64,000 bases of DNA from Lysobacter enzymogenes (GTDB lineage: Bacteria > Pseudomonadota > Gammaproteobacteria > Xanthomonadales > Xanthomonadaceae). Position numbers and translations under genes: made by a program. Below the pieces are notes generated by a model. That model was not told the DNA's origin. It saw only the letters and a program-made list of their open reading frames with translations, and searched no databases. How positions within the stretch are numbered: the first letter of the stretch is position 1; every line of letters begins with the position of its first letter. Below, piece after piece: positions 1 through 8,480 of the stretch. The stretch is from assembly GCF_017355525.1 (NCBI RefSeq), contig NZ_CP067395.1, forward strand, positions 3,038,001-3,102,000, written 5' to 3'.

Positions 1-594
<594 letters not shown>

Positions 595-630
595 CGCCGT
601 TGCGTCCTTGGGTTGAAGATCGCCGCGCGC

Positions 631-1899
631 TCAGCGCACGCGCAGCGCCGGGTACTTGCTCCATTGCGCGGTGTCCGACAGGACCACGCGGTCGCCCGGG
701 CGCAGGCCGGACTTCACCTCGATGCGGTCGCTGGAGGTCCGCCCGTAGACCACCGGCGTGCGTTGCGCGATCTCGCCGTCGCCGCGCAGCACGAACAGGC
801 TCGAGGCGCCGCCCGGCGTCGCCGAGGAAGCGCGGCCGACGCTGACGACATCGCGCAGGCGCGCCACCACGATGTTGCCGTCGACCGACAGGTCCGGCCG
901 CGCGCCGGCCGGCAGCGGCTGGGCGAAATCGATGTCGACGCTGACCCGGCCCTCGTGCACGGCCGGGTCGATCCGGGCGATGCGGCCCTCGGCCACGCCG
1001 TTGCGGGTGTCGACCCGCACCGGCAGATCCAGCACCAGATCCTTGGCCAGCGCCTCCGGCACCAGCAGGCGCGCGATCAGTTCGTCCTGCCGCGCCACCC
1101 GCGCCAGGCTCGCGCCGATCGCCACCTGCTGGCCGGGCTCGACCCCGACCTGCTGCAGGATGCCGTCGATGCCGGCGCGCACCTGCAACTCGTCGACGCT
1201 GCGTTCGGCCAGGCGCAGCGCGCTGGCCAGTTCGTCGCGGCGCGCGCGCTCGGCCTGCATCTGCGCGGCGAAATTGCTGCGCGCCGCGCCGACCCGCTGC
1301 TTCTCGATCGCGACCATGCTCTGGTCCTGGGCCATGCCGACTTCGCTCTGCATCAGCTCGAGCTTGGAGATCACCCCGGCGGCCAGGGCGCGGCGCAAGG
1401 CGTCGGTCTTGGCCGCGCTGATCTTGAGCTGCGACTCGGCTTTGGTCAGCACCGCTTCCTGGTCCAGGCGCTGCGAGTCGAGTTCGGTGCGCTTGGCCGC
1501 GATCGCCGCATCGGCGCCGGCCAGCGCGGCGCGCGCCTTCTCCAGCGTGGCCAGCGCCAGCGGGTTGCTGAGCCGCAGGATGACCGTGTCGGCGCCGACC
1601 CGCGCGCCGGGCTGGACCAGGATTTCCTGCACCGCGCCCTCGCCGCCGGCGGCGAGCCAGCGCACGTGCTTCGGCACCAGGGTGCCGGTGGCGCGGATTT
1701 CCTGGACCATGTCGCCGCGCTGGACCTCGTCGATCCACAGCTCCGAACGCGGCGCGCTCGGCATCGCCTCGTCCAGGCCCATGATCGCGAACGCCGCGGC
1801 GGCCAGCGCGGCCAGCGCCGCGGCCGAGACGAGCCGGCGTCGGGACAGCAGGCCGCGGGCCTTTTTCTGCTTGGGAATGTCCATCGGTATGGCAGTCAT
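631..1899 (-). CDS. HlyD/MacA-type membrane fusion protein of the lanthipeptide locus
   Basis: Periplasmic adaptor (422 aa) that would join an inner-membrane ABC pump to an outer-membrane channel. It has a short cytoplasmic N-terminus, one hydrophobic anchor (about residues 22-42), a lipoyl/barrel-sandwich half near 65-105, a long Ala/Glu/Lys/Arg-rich coiled coil (about 115-250) and a C-terminal beta-barrel region. The start codon overlaps the stop of the upstream exporter (ATGA), which shows translational coupling. The MacB-type ATPase follows 36 nt downstream. Adaptors of this kind work with MacB or type I exporters in Gram-negative bacteria, so here it probably lets a modified peptide cross the outer membrane. 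Which of the two adjacent ABC systems it serves cannot be decided from sequence. Confidence 0.9.
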   Translation of the reverse strand: MTAIPMDIPKQKKARGLLSRRRLVSAAALAALAAAAFAIMGLDEAMPSAPRSELWIDEVQRGDMVQEIRATGTLVPKHVRWLAAGGEGAVQEILVQPGARVGADTVILRLSNPLALATLEKARAALAGADAAIAAKRTELDSQRLDQEAVLTKAESQLKISAAKTDALRRALAAGVISKLELMQSEVGMAQDQSMVAIEKQRVGAARSNFAAQMQAERARRDELASALRLAERSVDELQVRAGIDGILQQVGVEPGQQVAIGASLARVARQDELIARLLVPEALAKDLVLDLPVRVDTRNGVAEGRIARIDPAVHEGRVSVDIDFAQPLPAGARPDLSVDGNIVVARLRDVVSVGRASSATPGGASSLFVLRGDGEIAQRTPVVYGRTSSDRIEVKSGLRPGDRVVLSDTAQWSKYPALRVR

Positions 1900-3746
1900 G
1901 CGCCGCGCTCCAATGCAACGCGCGCCAAGGCGGCGCGCTCCACCGCCACGCGTACGCCGGCCTCGTCCGCCGCCGGCGCCGCGCCCGGGCGCTGCGCCGG
2001 CGCCGCCTCGCCGGCGCTGCCGGCGATGAATTCCTCGTAGCCGGGGCGCTGCACGATGCGGCCGCCGGCCATGACCAGGATCTGGTGGGCGTTGCGCACC
2101 GTCGCCAGCCGGTGGGCGATGACGAAGGTCGTGCGTCGCGCCTTGAGCCGGTCGATCGCCGACTGGATCAGCGCTTCGGATTCGTTGTCGATCGCCGAGG
2201 TCGCCTCGTCGAGCAGCAGGATCGGCGCGTCCTTGAGCAAGGCGCGGGCGATCGACAGGCGCTGGCGCTGGCCGCCGCTGAGCTGCAGGCCGCGTTCGCC
2301 GACCTGGGTGTCGTAGCCCTCGCTCATGCGCACGATGAACTCGTGCGCGTTGGCCGCGCGCGCCGCGGCTTCCACTTCTTCGTCGCTGGCGTCGAGGCGG
2401 CCGTAGCGGATGTTGTCGCGCACGCTGGCGCCGAACAGGAACACGTCCTGCGACACCACCGAGATCGCCTGGCGCAGCGAGTCCACCGTGTATTCGCGGA
2501 TGTCGCGCCCGTCGATCTCGATCGCGCCGGCGCCGACCTCGTACAGGCGCGGAATCAGTTTGACCAGGGTCGACTTGCCCGCGCCGCTGTGGCCGACCAG
2601 GGCCACGGTCTCGCCGGGGCGCGCTTCCAGGTCGATATCGGTCAACACCGGCGCGTCCGGCCGATAGCCGAAGCCGACGCCGGCGAAGCGCACCGTGGCG
2701 CGCTCGCAGGCCAGCGCGAGCGCGCCCGGCCGGTCGACGATGTCCGGCTGCACGTCCAGCAGCTCGAACACCCGCCGCGAAGCGCCGGCGGCCTGCTTGT
2801 ACGCGGAGTAATGCTGCGACAGCGAGGCCACGCTCTGGGTGATGTTGAGCGAATACAGCAGGAACGCCACCAGGCTGCCGGCGCTGAGCGCGCCGGCGAC
2901 GACCTGCAGGCCGCCGTACCAGAACACCACGATGGTCGCCAGGGTGGTCACGAACACCATCAGCGCGCTGTAGAGCGCGTCGGTGCGGCGCATCCCCAGC
3001 ACCACCTCCAGATAGCGCTGCACGCCGCCGCGGTAGCGCTGCGCCTCGTACGGCGCGCGCGCGTAGGTCTTGACCACCTCGATGCCGCTCAGCGATTCCT
3101 GGGCGATGGTGGTCGAACGCGCGAGTTCGTCCTGGATCCGGGTCGACAGGCGCTCGAACTTCGGCCCGTAGAACCGGCTCAGCACCGTCGCCATTGGCGC
3201 CATCGTCAGCACCACCAGGCCCAGCCGCCAGTTCATCGACAGCATCACCGCGGTCGCGCCGATGCACTGGAAGCTGTTGATCGCCACGAACACCGGCAGG
3301 TTGGCGACGATGTGGCGCACCGAGCCGACGTCGTTGCTGAGCCGCGACAGCAGGTCGCCGATGCGCTGGCGGTGGTGGTAGTCGAGCCCGAGCGTGTGCA
3401 GGTGCTCGAACAGGCGCGTGCGCAGGTCGGCGATGATGATGTCGCCGATCGCCTGCAGGCGGAACTGGCCGAGGTAGCTGAGCACCGAGCGCACGATCAG
3501 GATCCCCAGCAGCCCCAGCGCCAGCAGGTGGATCGTGCCGATCTCGCGCCCGACCAGGGCGCGGTCGAACAACTGCTGGATGCCCATCGGCATCAGCAGC
3601 TGGATCGCGGTGGCGGCCATAACCAACGCCAGGCAGTACAGGATGCCGCCGAGGTGCGGCCGGCTCAGCGCGGCGATGCGGCGCAGTTGCACGCCGCCTT
3701 GCGCGTTGCCTCGGGCAGCCTCGCTCGCGCGCGCACTGTCGTTCAT
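1896..3746 (-). CDS. ABC exporter (fused membrane and ATPase domains), LanT-like, without a peptidase domain
   Basis: Half-size type IV ABC exporter (616 aa from ATG 3746; an in-frame GTG lies 12 nt upstream). The N-terminal six-helix domain covers about residues 25-320. The nucleotide-binding domain follows, with Walker A GHSGAGKST, LSGGQRQR signature, Walker B LLLDEATS and an H-loop IAHRLAT. There is no N-terminal C39 cysteine protease domain, so it can export but not trim a double-glycine leader; class III lanthipeptide exporters are usually like this. It lies 73 nt downstream of lanKC and overlaps the membrane fusion gene by 4 nt. Export of the modified precursor is the likely role, by context. 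Confidence 0.92.
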   Translation of the reverse strand: MNDSARASEAARGNAQGGVQLRRIAALSRPHLGGILYCLALVMAATAIQLLMPMGIQQLFDRALVGREIGTIHLLALGLLGILIVRSVLSYLGQFRLQAIGDIIIADLRTRLFEHLHTLGLDYHHRQRIGDLLSRLSNDVGSVRHIVANLPVFVAINSFQCIGATAVMLSMNWRLGLVVLTMAPMATVLSRFYGPKFERLSTRIQDELARSTTIAQESLSGIEVVKTYARAPYEAQRYRGGVQRYLEVVLGMRRTDALYSALMVFVTTLATIVVFWYGGLQVVAGALSAGSLVAFLLYSLNITQSVASLSQHYSAYKQAAGASRRVFELLDVQPDIVDRPGALALACERATVRFAGVGFGYRPDAPVLTDIDLEARPGETVALVGHSGAGKSTLVKLIPRLYEVGAGAIEIDGRDIREYTVDSLRQAISVVSQDVFLFGASVRDNIRYGRLDASDEEVEAAARAANAHEFIVRMSEGYDTQVGERGLQLSGGQRQRLSIARALLKDAPILLLDEATSAIDNESEALIQSAIDRLKARRTTFVIAHRLATVRNAHQILVMAGGRIVQRPGYEEFIAGSAGEAAPAQRPGAAPAADEAGVRVAVERAALARVALERGA

Positions 3747-3819
3747 CGCGCGCCGCACCGCGCCGCTGCGCGCCGACGCCGCGAAAACCGGCGAAGCCCG
3801 CGCGTGCCGACGGCGGCGC

Positions 3820-6549
3820 TCATCCGAGCGCCGCCTGCAGCGATTCCGGCCGATCCTGCGCCGACCAGTCCGGCAGCAGTTCGTCGAGCATGAACGACGC
3901 GCCGCCGCGGGTGCGGTAGCGATGCATCATCAAGGCCACGCCGGCGCCGCCGGTGCCGTAGTCGCAGCTGATGCGGTTGAGCGACTCGCCCGGGAACGCC
4001 AGCGCATTGCCGCGCCGCACCGGGAACAGCATGCAGCCGGCCAGCAGCTTGCGCGAGCTGGCCATGGCCCGGTCTTCCCAGTCCGGGAAGCGCGCCAGAT
4101 CCAGGTAGAAGTCGACGATGCCGGCCAGGCCGAGGAAATAGCCGGGGAAGATCGCGTACTTGCGGTCGCAGTCGACATGGATGTCGGCGACCGCCTCGGC
4201 GTAAAGCGGATCGCCGGTGACGTGCCAGTAGCGCAGGAAGGTCCGGCCGATGCCCGAGCTGCCCCAGCGCCAGTACGGCATCAGGCTCGGCGTGCGGTCG
4301 CGCGCGATCCAGCTCATGCCGCCTTCCTCGCGCCGGCGCACGGCCTTGTCCAGGATCCAGTTCAGTCCCTGCCGCCCGACCGCCAGATACGAATCGTCGC
4401 CGGTCGCCCGATGCAGGTACAGCAGGAACAAGGCGACGCCTGCGGTGCCGTGCCCGAGGCTCGCGGAAATGCCTTCGGGCGAGCTCCAGAAACAGCCGTC
4501 GTGCAGCTCCGGCTCGACCTCGCGGCTCTCGACCAGGAAGCGTCCGGCCTTTCTGGCTTCTTCCAGATAGGCGCCGTCGCCGGTGGCGAGGAAGAAACGC
4601 AGTTGCGCCATGCCCCAGCCGGCCGCGCCGTTGAACAGGTTCGGGGAACTCCACAGCAAGCGGTGATCCTTGGCGTGGCCGAGCATCGTCACCGCTTCGT
4701 CGCGCAAGCCCATCTCCAGCATCGACCAGGCGATGCCGGACAGGCCGATGTAGAGCCCCGGCGCATAGTTGACGCCGTCGACCGGATGCGAGCGGATCCA
4801 CTCCAGCACGCGCGGATCGACATGCCCGCGGATGCGGTGCATGGCATAGGCGACGCCGCAGGCGCCGTGGCCCAGGCTCAGCGGATTGGTCTCGAACACG
4901 GTCGGATCGGCCGGGAACAGCCGGTCGCGGCGTTCGAAATCGGCGGCTTCGTCGCAATGCTCGAGCACCCGCGCGATGGTGTCTTCCAGGTCGGTGGCGT
5001 CGACCTCGTGGGTGCCCACATGCGGCGCGCGCGGCTCGTGCCCGACCGACAGGATGCGCAGGATCTCGTCGATGTCCGGCCGCTGCCCGGCATCGCGCGA
5101 CAGCAGGCGGCGGATCAGGTCGGCCAGGTGCGGCGGGAAATCGAAGTCGCGCTGGAACGCTTCGAGATAGCGCTCGTGCGCGTCGCGGTCGAGCACCAGC
5201 AGCGGGTTCATCGGGAACAGGCCGACCATCATCAGGCTGCCCAGGGCGTAGTAGTCGTCCTGGCGCGTGGCCATGCCGCGGTCCATCGCTTCCTGCGGCG
5301 AAAAACCCGGCGTCATCAGATGGGTCGGCAGGTCGATGCCTTCCTCGTAGGCGCCCTCGAAGTCGATCAGCTTGAGTTCCGGGTCCTCGCCTTCGCGTTC
5401 GATCACCAGCACGTTGGTCATCGACAAGTCGCTGAACACGATGTTGCGTTCGTGCAGCGCCTTGAGCATGTTCGCCAGTTGGGTGAACAAGGTGCGGTAG
5501 AGGCGGTAGTACTCGCGGCTCTCGTCGGGACCGGCGCGCGTGCGCATGGTCAGGCTGATGTTGGCGAAGTAGTTGCGCAGGGTGTTGCCGCCTTCCAGGT
5601 AGCTTTCGACCAGGTAGGCGTGCTCCCAGTCGATGAAGAAATCCAGCGGCTTGGCCGAGATGTTCAAGTCCTCGACCAGGCGCAGCAGCCGGTGTTCCTT
5701 CTTGGTCAGCTGCACCGCGTCGAGCCCGCGCACCGACACGTTGGTGTAGGGCCGCCCTTCCTTGATGACGACCTTGCGCCCCTCGTGCCGGTCCAGCGCG
5801 AGGTACACGCCGCCGGAATTGCTGACCGCGAGCGCGGCCTCGATCTCGTAGCGGCCGTGCTTGAGCGTGCCCGGCTCGGCATCGTCGACGGCCGCGGTGC
5901 TGAGCTTGAGGAACGGGTCCTCGACCTCGGGCGGCAGATGGAAGAACGGCGTGCGCTTGTCGTCGACGTAGTTGCCGTCCTTGTCCTGGATCACGTGCAC
6001 GGCGGTGCCGCTGACGTCCAGGCGCTTGACCGGCAACAGGCCGCCGTAGCGGTAATGCAGGATGCGGTTGTCGCGATAACGGCGGTCGGACAGGATGTAC
6101 GGCCCCCAGTAGCCGATGGTCGCCTCGTACAGCGATTCCAGCAGTTGCGCGCAGTGCTCGGTGTCGGTCGGGTAGACGGTGATGAACTTGCCCGACGCGC
6201 CGCGGCTCCAGCCCTTGCCGTTCGACAACCACAGCATGGTGCGGTCGGTCAGGAACTTGAAGGTCACTTTCTGTTCCGCCAGCAGCCGCACCACCGTCAT
6301 CAGGATCGCCGGCGCATGCGCGGGCGTGGCGGACAAGTGGATTTTCCAGCCTTGCGCGGGAATCTCGGCGCCCTTGTAGGTGCAGCCGTACCAGACGTTG
6401 TGCTGCTGGATGTCCCACTCCTCGGGCAACAGGCGCCGCACCGGGTCGTAGAAGTGTTCGCGCGCAGGGCGGTAGCGCGATACCGGCTCGTAGTAGTCGC
6501 CGCGGACCAACGAATACAGCACCTTGTCCCCAACCAGCATCTCCGCCAT
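3820..6549 (-). CDS. lanKC: class III lanthipeptide synthetase LanKC (lyase-kinase-cyclase)
   Basis: Trifunctional enzyme (909 aa) that phosphorylates Ser/Thr in a precursor peptide, eliminates phosphate to dehydro residues and closes lanthionine/labionin rings. The N-terminal lyase region (about 1-215) has GWKIHLSATP (67-76) and SGKFITVYP (119-127). The kinase (about 230-500) has a Gly-rich loop near 243-249, Lys263, Asp374 and Asn379 in VFSDLSMTNVLV, and Asp396 in LIDFEG. The C-terminal LanC-like domain (about 520-905) keeps the Gly-rich helix repeats (GHGACGVAYA, SLGHGTAGVAL). It lacks the Cys and Cys-His zinc ligands: those positions read RWGSSG (761-766) and PGYFLGLAG (802-810). This puts it in class III rather than class IV. 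Start ATG 6549 has an AGGGAGAGG Shine-Dalgarno; an upstream in-frame ATG at 6645 is less likely. Confidence 0.96.
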   Translation of the reverse strand: MAEMLVGDKVLYSLVRGDYYEPVSRYRPAREHFYDPVRRLLPEEWDIQQHNVWYGCTYKGAEIPAQGWKIHLSATPAHAPAILMTVVRLLAEQKVTFKFLTDRTMLWLSNGKGWSRGASGKFITVYPTDTEHCAQLLESLYEATIGYWGPYILSDRRYRDNRILHYRYGGLLPVKRLDVSGTAVHVIQDKDGNYVDDKRTPFFHLPPEVEDPFLKLSTAAVDDAEPGTLKHGRYEIEAALAVSNSGGVYLALDRHEGRKVVIKEGRPYTNVSVRGLDAVQLTKKEHRLLRLVEDLNISAKPLDFFIDWEHAYLVESYLEGGNTLRNYFANISLTMRTRAGPDESREYYRLYRTLFTQLANMLKALHERNIVFSDLSMTNVLVIEREGEDPELKLIDFEGAYEEGIDLPTHLMTPGFSPQEAMDRGMATRQDDYYALGSLMMVGLFPMNPLLVLDRDAHERYLEAFQRDFDFPPHLADLIRRLLSRDAGQRPDIDEILRILSVGHEPRAPHVGTHEVDATDLEDTIARVLEHCDEAADFERRDRLFPADPTVFETNPLSLGHGACGVAYAMHRIRGHVDPRVLEWIRSHPVDGVNYAPGLYIGLSGIAWSMLEMGLRDEAVTMLGHAKDHRLLWSSPNLFNGAAGWGMAQLRFFLATGDGAYLEEARKAGRFLVESREVEPELHDGCFWSSPEGISASLGHGTAGVALFLLYLHRATGDDSYLAVGRQGLNWILDKAVRRREEGGMSWIARDRTPSLMPYWRWGSSGIGRTFLRYWHVTGDPLYAEAVADIHVDCDRKYAIFPGYFLGLAGIVDFYLDLARFPDWEDRAMASSRKLLAGCMLFPVRRGNALAFPGESLNRISCDYGTGGAGVALMMHRYRTRGGASFMLDELLPDWSAQDRPESLQAALG

Positions 6550-6670
6550 GTCCCTCTCCCTGCCGATGTCGCGGCTGCGTCCCGCATTGGATCGCGTGTG
6601 GTACTTCCCCATGAGTTGCCGTCGGCGTCGCTGCGCGATCCGCATCGCGGACGCGCGCAGGCCCGCAAGA

Positions 6671-6694
6671 GAGAGGGAGCGCGCGCTCCCTCTC
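6671..6694 (-). promoter_or_regulatory. perfect 24-nt palindrome between precursor gene and lanKC
   Basis: Arms GAGAGGGAGCGC and its exact complement meet with no spacer, 36 nt after the precursor stop and about 120 nt before the lanKC start. A very stable RNA hairpin is expected. No U-run follows on the minus strand, so it looks like a partial terminator, pause or RNA-processing site. It could give more precursor than synthetase mRNA. Confidence 0.7.
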
Positions 6695-6729
6695 GACCCG
6701 CCGAGGCAGGCGATAACCGAACGGCCGGC

Positions 6730-6864
6730 TTACACCGCGGTCGGAATCGTCTCGCAAACGCAGGCGTTGCAGCTCGACGTCGAACCCGACGTCGCGGTGC
6801 TGTCGCCCGGCTGCTGCTGGTCGTTGTAGGTCGGCAGTTCTTGCAGCTTGAGGATGCGGTCCAT
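6730..6864 (-). CDS. lanA: class III lanthipeptide precursor peptide (LanA)
   Basis: Small gene for a 44-residue peptide, encoded just upstream of and on the same strand as lanKC. It starts MDRILKLQELPTY, matching the ILxLQxL leader motif that class III kinases recognise. A Gln/Asp-rich linker follows (residues 14-21), then a core ending SGSTSSCNACVCETIPTAV. The core holds Ser26, Ser28, Thr29, Ser30, Ser31 and Cys32, Cys35, Cys37. Ser28-x2-Ser31-x3-Cys35 fits the labionin pattern. ATG 6864 follows an AAGGAG Shine-Dalgarno with 6-nt spacing. In-frame starts at 6909 (GTG), 6900 and 6897 would add 12-15 residues; the 44-residue form fits the family best. The final modified structure is inferred. 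Confidence 0.93.
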   Translation of the reverse strand: MDRILKLQELPTYNDQQQPGDSTATSGSTSSCNACVCETIPTAV

Positions 6865-7579
6865 TGAAAACTCCTTGTCGATTGATGAAAGGAACATCAT
6901 TCCTGGCACCTCGAAACCTCCTTCCTGAAGGCTCCTCGGACACGCCCGGACGCGGCTGGCGCCGGGATCCGGTCTCGCTTCGCATCAAGCCCTGCAGTGC
7001 TTGACCGCTCCGCCGGCCTCCGTTCCGGCGAAATCCCAAAGGCGATGAGGCACAGCCTCGGACGTGGAGGCGCGCACAGGGAGCGGTCGTTCGGGGGAGG
7101 GGCCGCGCACTTCCTAGTGGCGGCAACGCAAGCTCTTTCCTGAGTGCAGAGTCACGACATCCAGCAGCCGTCCTTTGCTCGTCGGGACGCATCGTGCTCA
7201 TCGGAAAATCGATAAAACAGTGACCGTATCGGCGAATCGAAGTTTCTCGCCGGCGGTACGCGGCGAAGCTGCGGCTCGCGCAAGTCGAATCGACGCATTG
7301 GGAACGCGCTTGTTTTGCGAAACCGCAACTCGCCTGAGCGGTTTGGTCTGTCGCGAATTCCCGCAAAATCCAGGAAAAACAGCTTGTATCGCATCGCGAT
7401 GGATCCCGCGCGTTCAGCGCGTTTCGGATTCGCCCGCGCGATCGCCGATCGCTACGGCGAGCGCGGTGCCGACGCAATCACATTTCGTCGCGATGCGGCG
7501 TTTCATGCTGCACTCGCAGCACCGCGGCGCGAACCGGCCCGCGTTGCGCGGACGAGCGCGGCGCTCGCGCCGCCGGCGA
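6865..7579. other. intergenic region upstream of the lanthipeptide operon
   Basis: A 715-nt gap between the precursor start and the lepB stop, less GC-rich than its surroundings at about 7100-7400. It must hold the promoter of the lanthipeptide operon on the minus strand, but no clear -35/-10 pair or CRP/Clp box was found. Just upstream of the precursor lie two Shine-Dalgarno-like stretches on the minus strand, AAGGAGG at about 6917-6923 and AAGGAG before ATG 6864. No convincing second precursor gene or regulator was seen. Confidence 0.6.
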
Positions 7580-8365
7580 TTACGGAACCGAGCGGCCGAT
7601 GCGGCCGGTGTCGAATCCGTCGTCGAAGTTCAGCCAGATCAGGAACGCGCGTCCGACCAGATTGCTTTCCGGCAGATAGCCCCAGTAGCGGCTGTCGTCG
7701 CTGTTGTCGCGGTTGTCGCCCATAACGAAGTACTGCCCGGCCGGCACGGTCCACTCGCCCTCGGCCTGCTCCAGGCGGCGCATTTCCGCGCGCAGCAGGA
7801 TGCGGTGGCGATGGCGGCCGAGCGTCTCCTCCAACTCCTGCGCGCCGGTCATCTCCGCGCCGCTGCGCACGCCGGCGTAGGCGCCGATGGGCCGCAAGGG
7901 CACCGCTTCGCCGTTGATCGTCAGCCGTCCGTCGCGGTACTCGACCCGGTCGCCCGGCAACCCGACCACGCGCTTGACCAGGTTGACGTCGGACTGCTGC
8001 ACCGAATGGAACACCACCACATCGCCGCGCTCCGGCTCGCCCAGGGCCAGCAGCTTGTGGTTGCTGATCGGCAGGCGCAGTCCGTAGACGAACTTGTTGA
8101 CCAGGATGAAATCGCCGGTCAGCAGCGTCGGCATCATCGAGTTCGACGGAATCCGGAACGGCTCGGCGAGGAAGGTGCGCAGCAACAGCACCAGCAGCAG
8201 CACCGGGAAGTACGATTTGGAGTAGTCGACGATCCACGGCTCCTGGCCGTCGTCGAGCAATCCCGCCCGCGCCAGCCGGCGCTTGGCGAGCACGTGCTTG
8301 TCGAGCAACCAGACCAGACCGCTGAAGGCGGTCAGCGAGACCAGCGCGATTTCGAACCAGCGCAT
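7580..8365 (-). CDS. lepB: signal peptidase I
   Basis: Membrane serine protease (261 aa) that removes signal peptides from exported proteins. There is an N-terminal membrane helix (about 5-21), a second hydrophobic segment (about 51-66), the catalytic Ser76 in PSNSMMPT and the general-base Lys131 in KRVVGLPGD. Box E, GDNRDNSDDSRYWG, lies near the C-terminus. Start ATG 8365 has AAGGAG at 6-nt spacing; an in-frame extension upstream to 8455 has no support. In Proteobacteria the main lepB normally sits with lepA and rnc, so this isolated copy may be a second paralogue. It lies upstream of the lanthipeptide genes, but across 715 nt, so operon membership is doubtful. Confidence 0.95.
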   Translation of the reverse strand: MRWFEIALVSLTAFSGLVWLLDKHVLAKRRLARAGLLDDGQEPWIVDYSKSYFPVLLLVLLLRTFLAEPFRIPSNSMMPTLLTGDFILVNKFVYGLRLPISNHKLLALGEPERGDVVVFHSVQQSDVNLVKRVVGLPGDRVEYRDGRLTINGEAVPLRPIGAYAGVRSGAEMTGAQELEETLGRHRHRILLRAEMRRLEQAEGEWTVPAGQYFVMGDNRDNSDDSRYWGYLPESNLVGRAFLIWLNFDDGFDTGRIGRSVP

Positions 8366-8480
8366 CGTGCACTCCTTGTCGAAGCGTCCCTGATCCGGCC
8401 GATTTTGCCGATGCGCGGCGCAGCGGCGTCTGCCATAAGTCATGACGGCCGGCACGGCGGCGCAAGCGCGTGCGCAGCGC

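Noticed and set aside
1896..3746. Bacteriocin-type exporter with C39 leader peptidase
   Set aside because: The N-terminus has only a short soluble tail before the first membrane helix; there is no room for a peptidase domain.
3820..6549. Class IV (LanL) assignment for the synthetase
   Set aside because: Zinc-binding Cys and Cys-His of the cyclase are absent, so class III fits better.
6910..7150. Search for a second lanthipeptide precursor upstream of lanA
   Set aside because: A short frame with one Cys exists, but no ILxLQxL leader motif and no good ribosome-binding site.
7152..7394. 80-residue minus-strand frame upstream of the lanthipeptide precursor
   Set aside because: Codon use unlike the genes around it, no ribosome-binding site and no recognisable domain.
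3743..7477. Very long minus-strand open frame covering lanKC and the precursor
   Set aside because: Shadow frame caused by the high GC content; it lacks domain motifs and disagrees with the LanKC frame.
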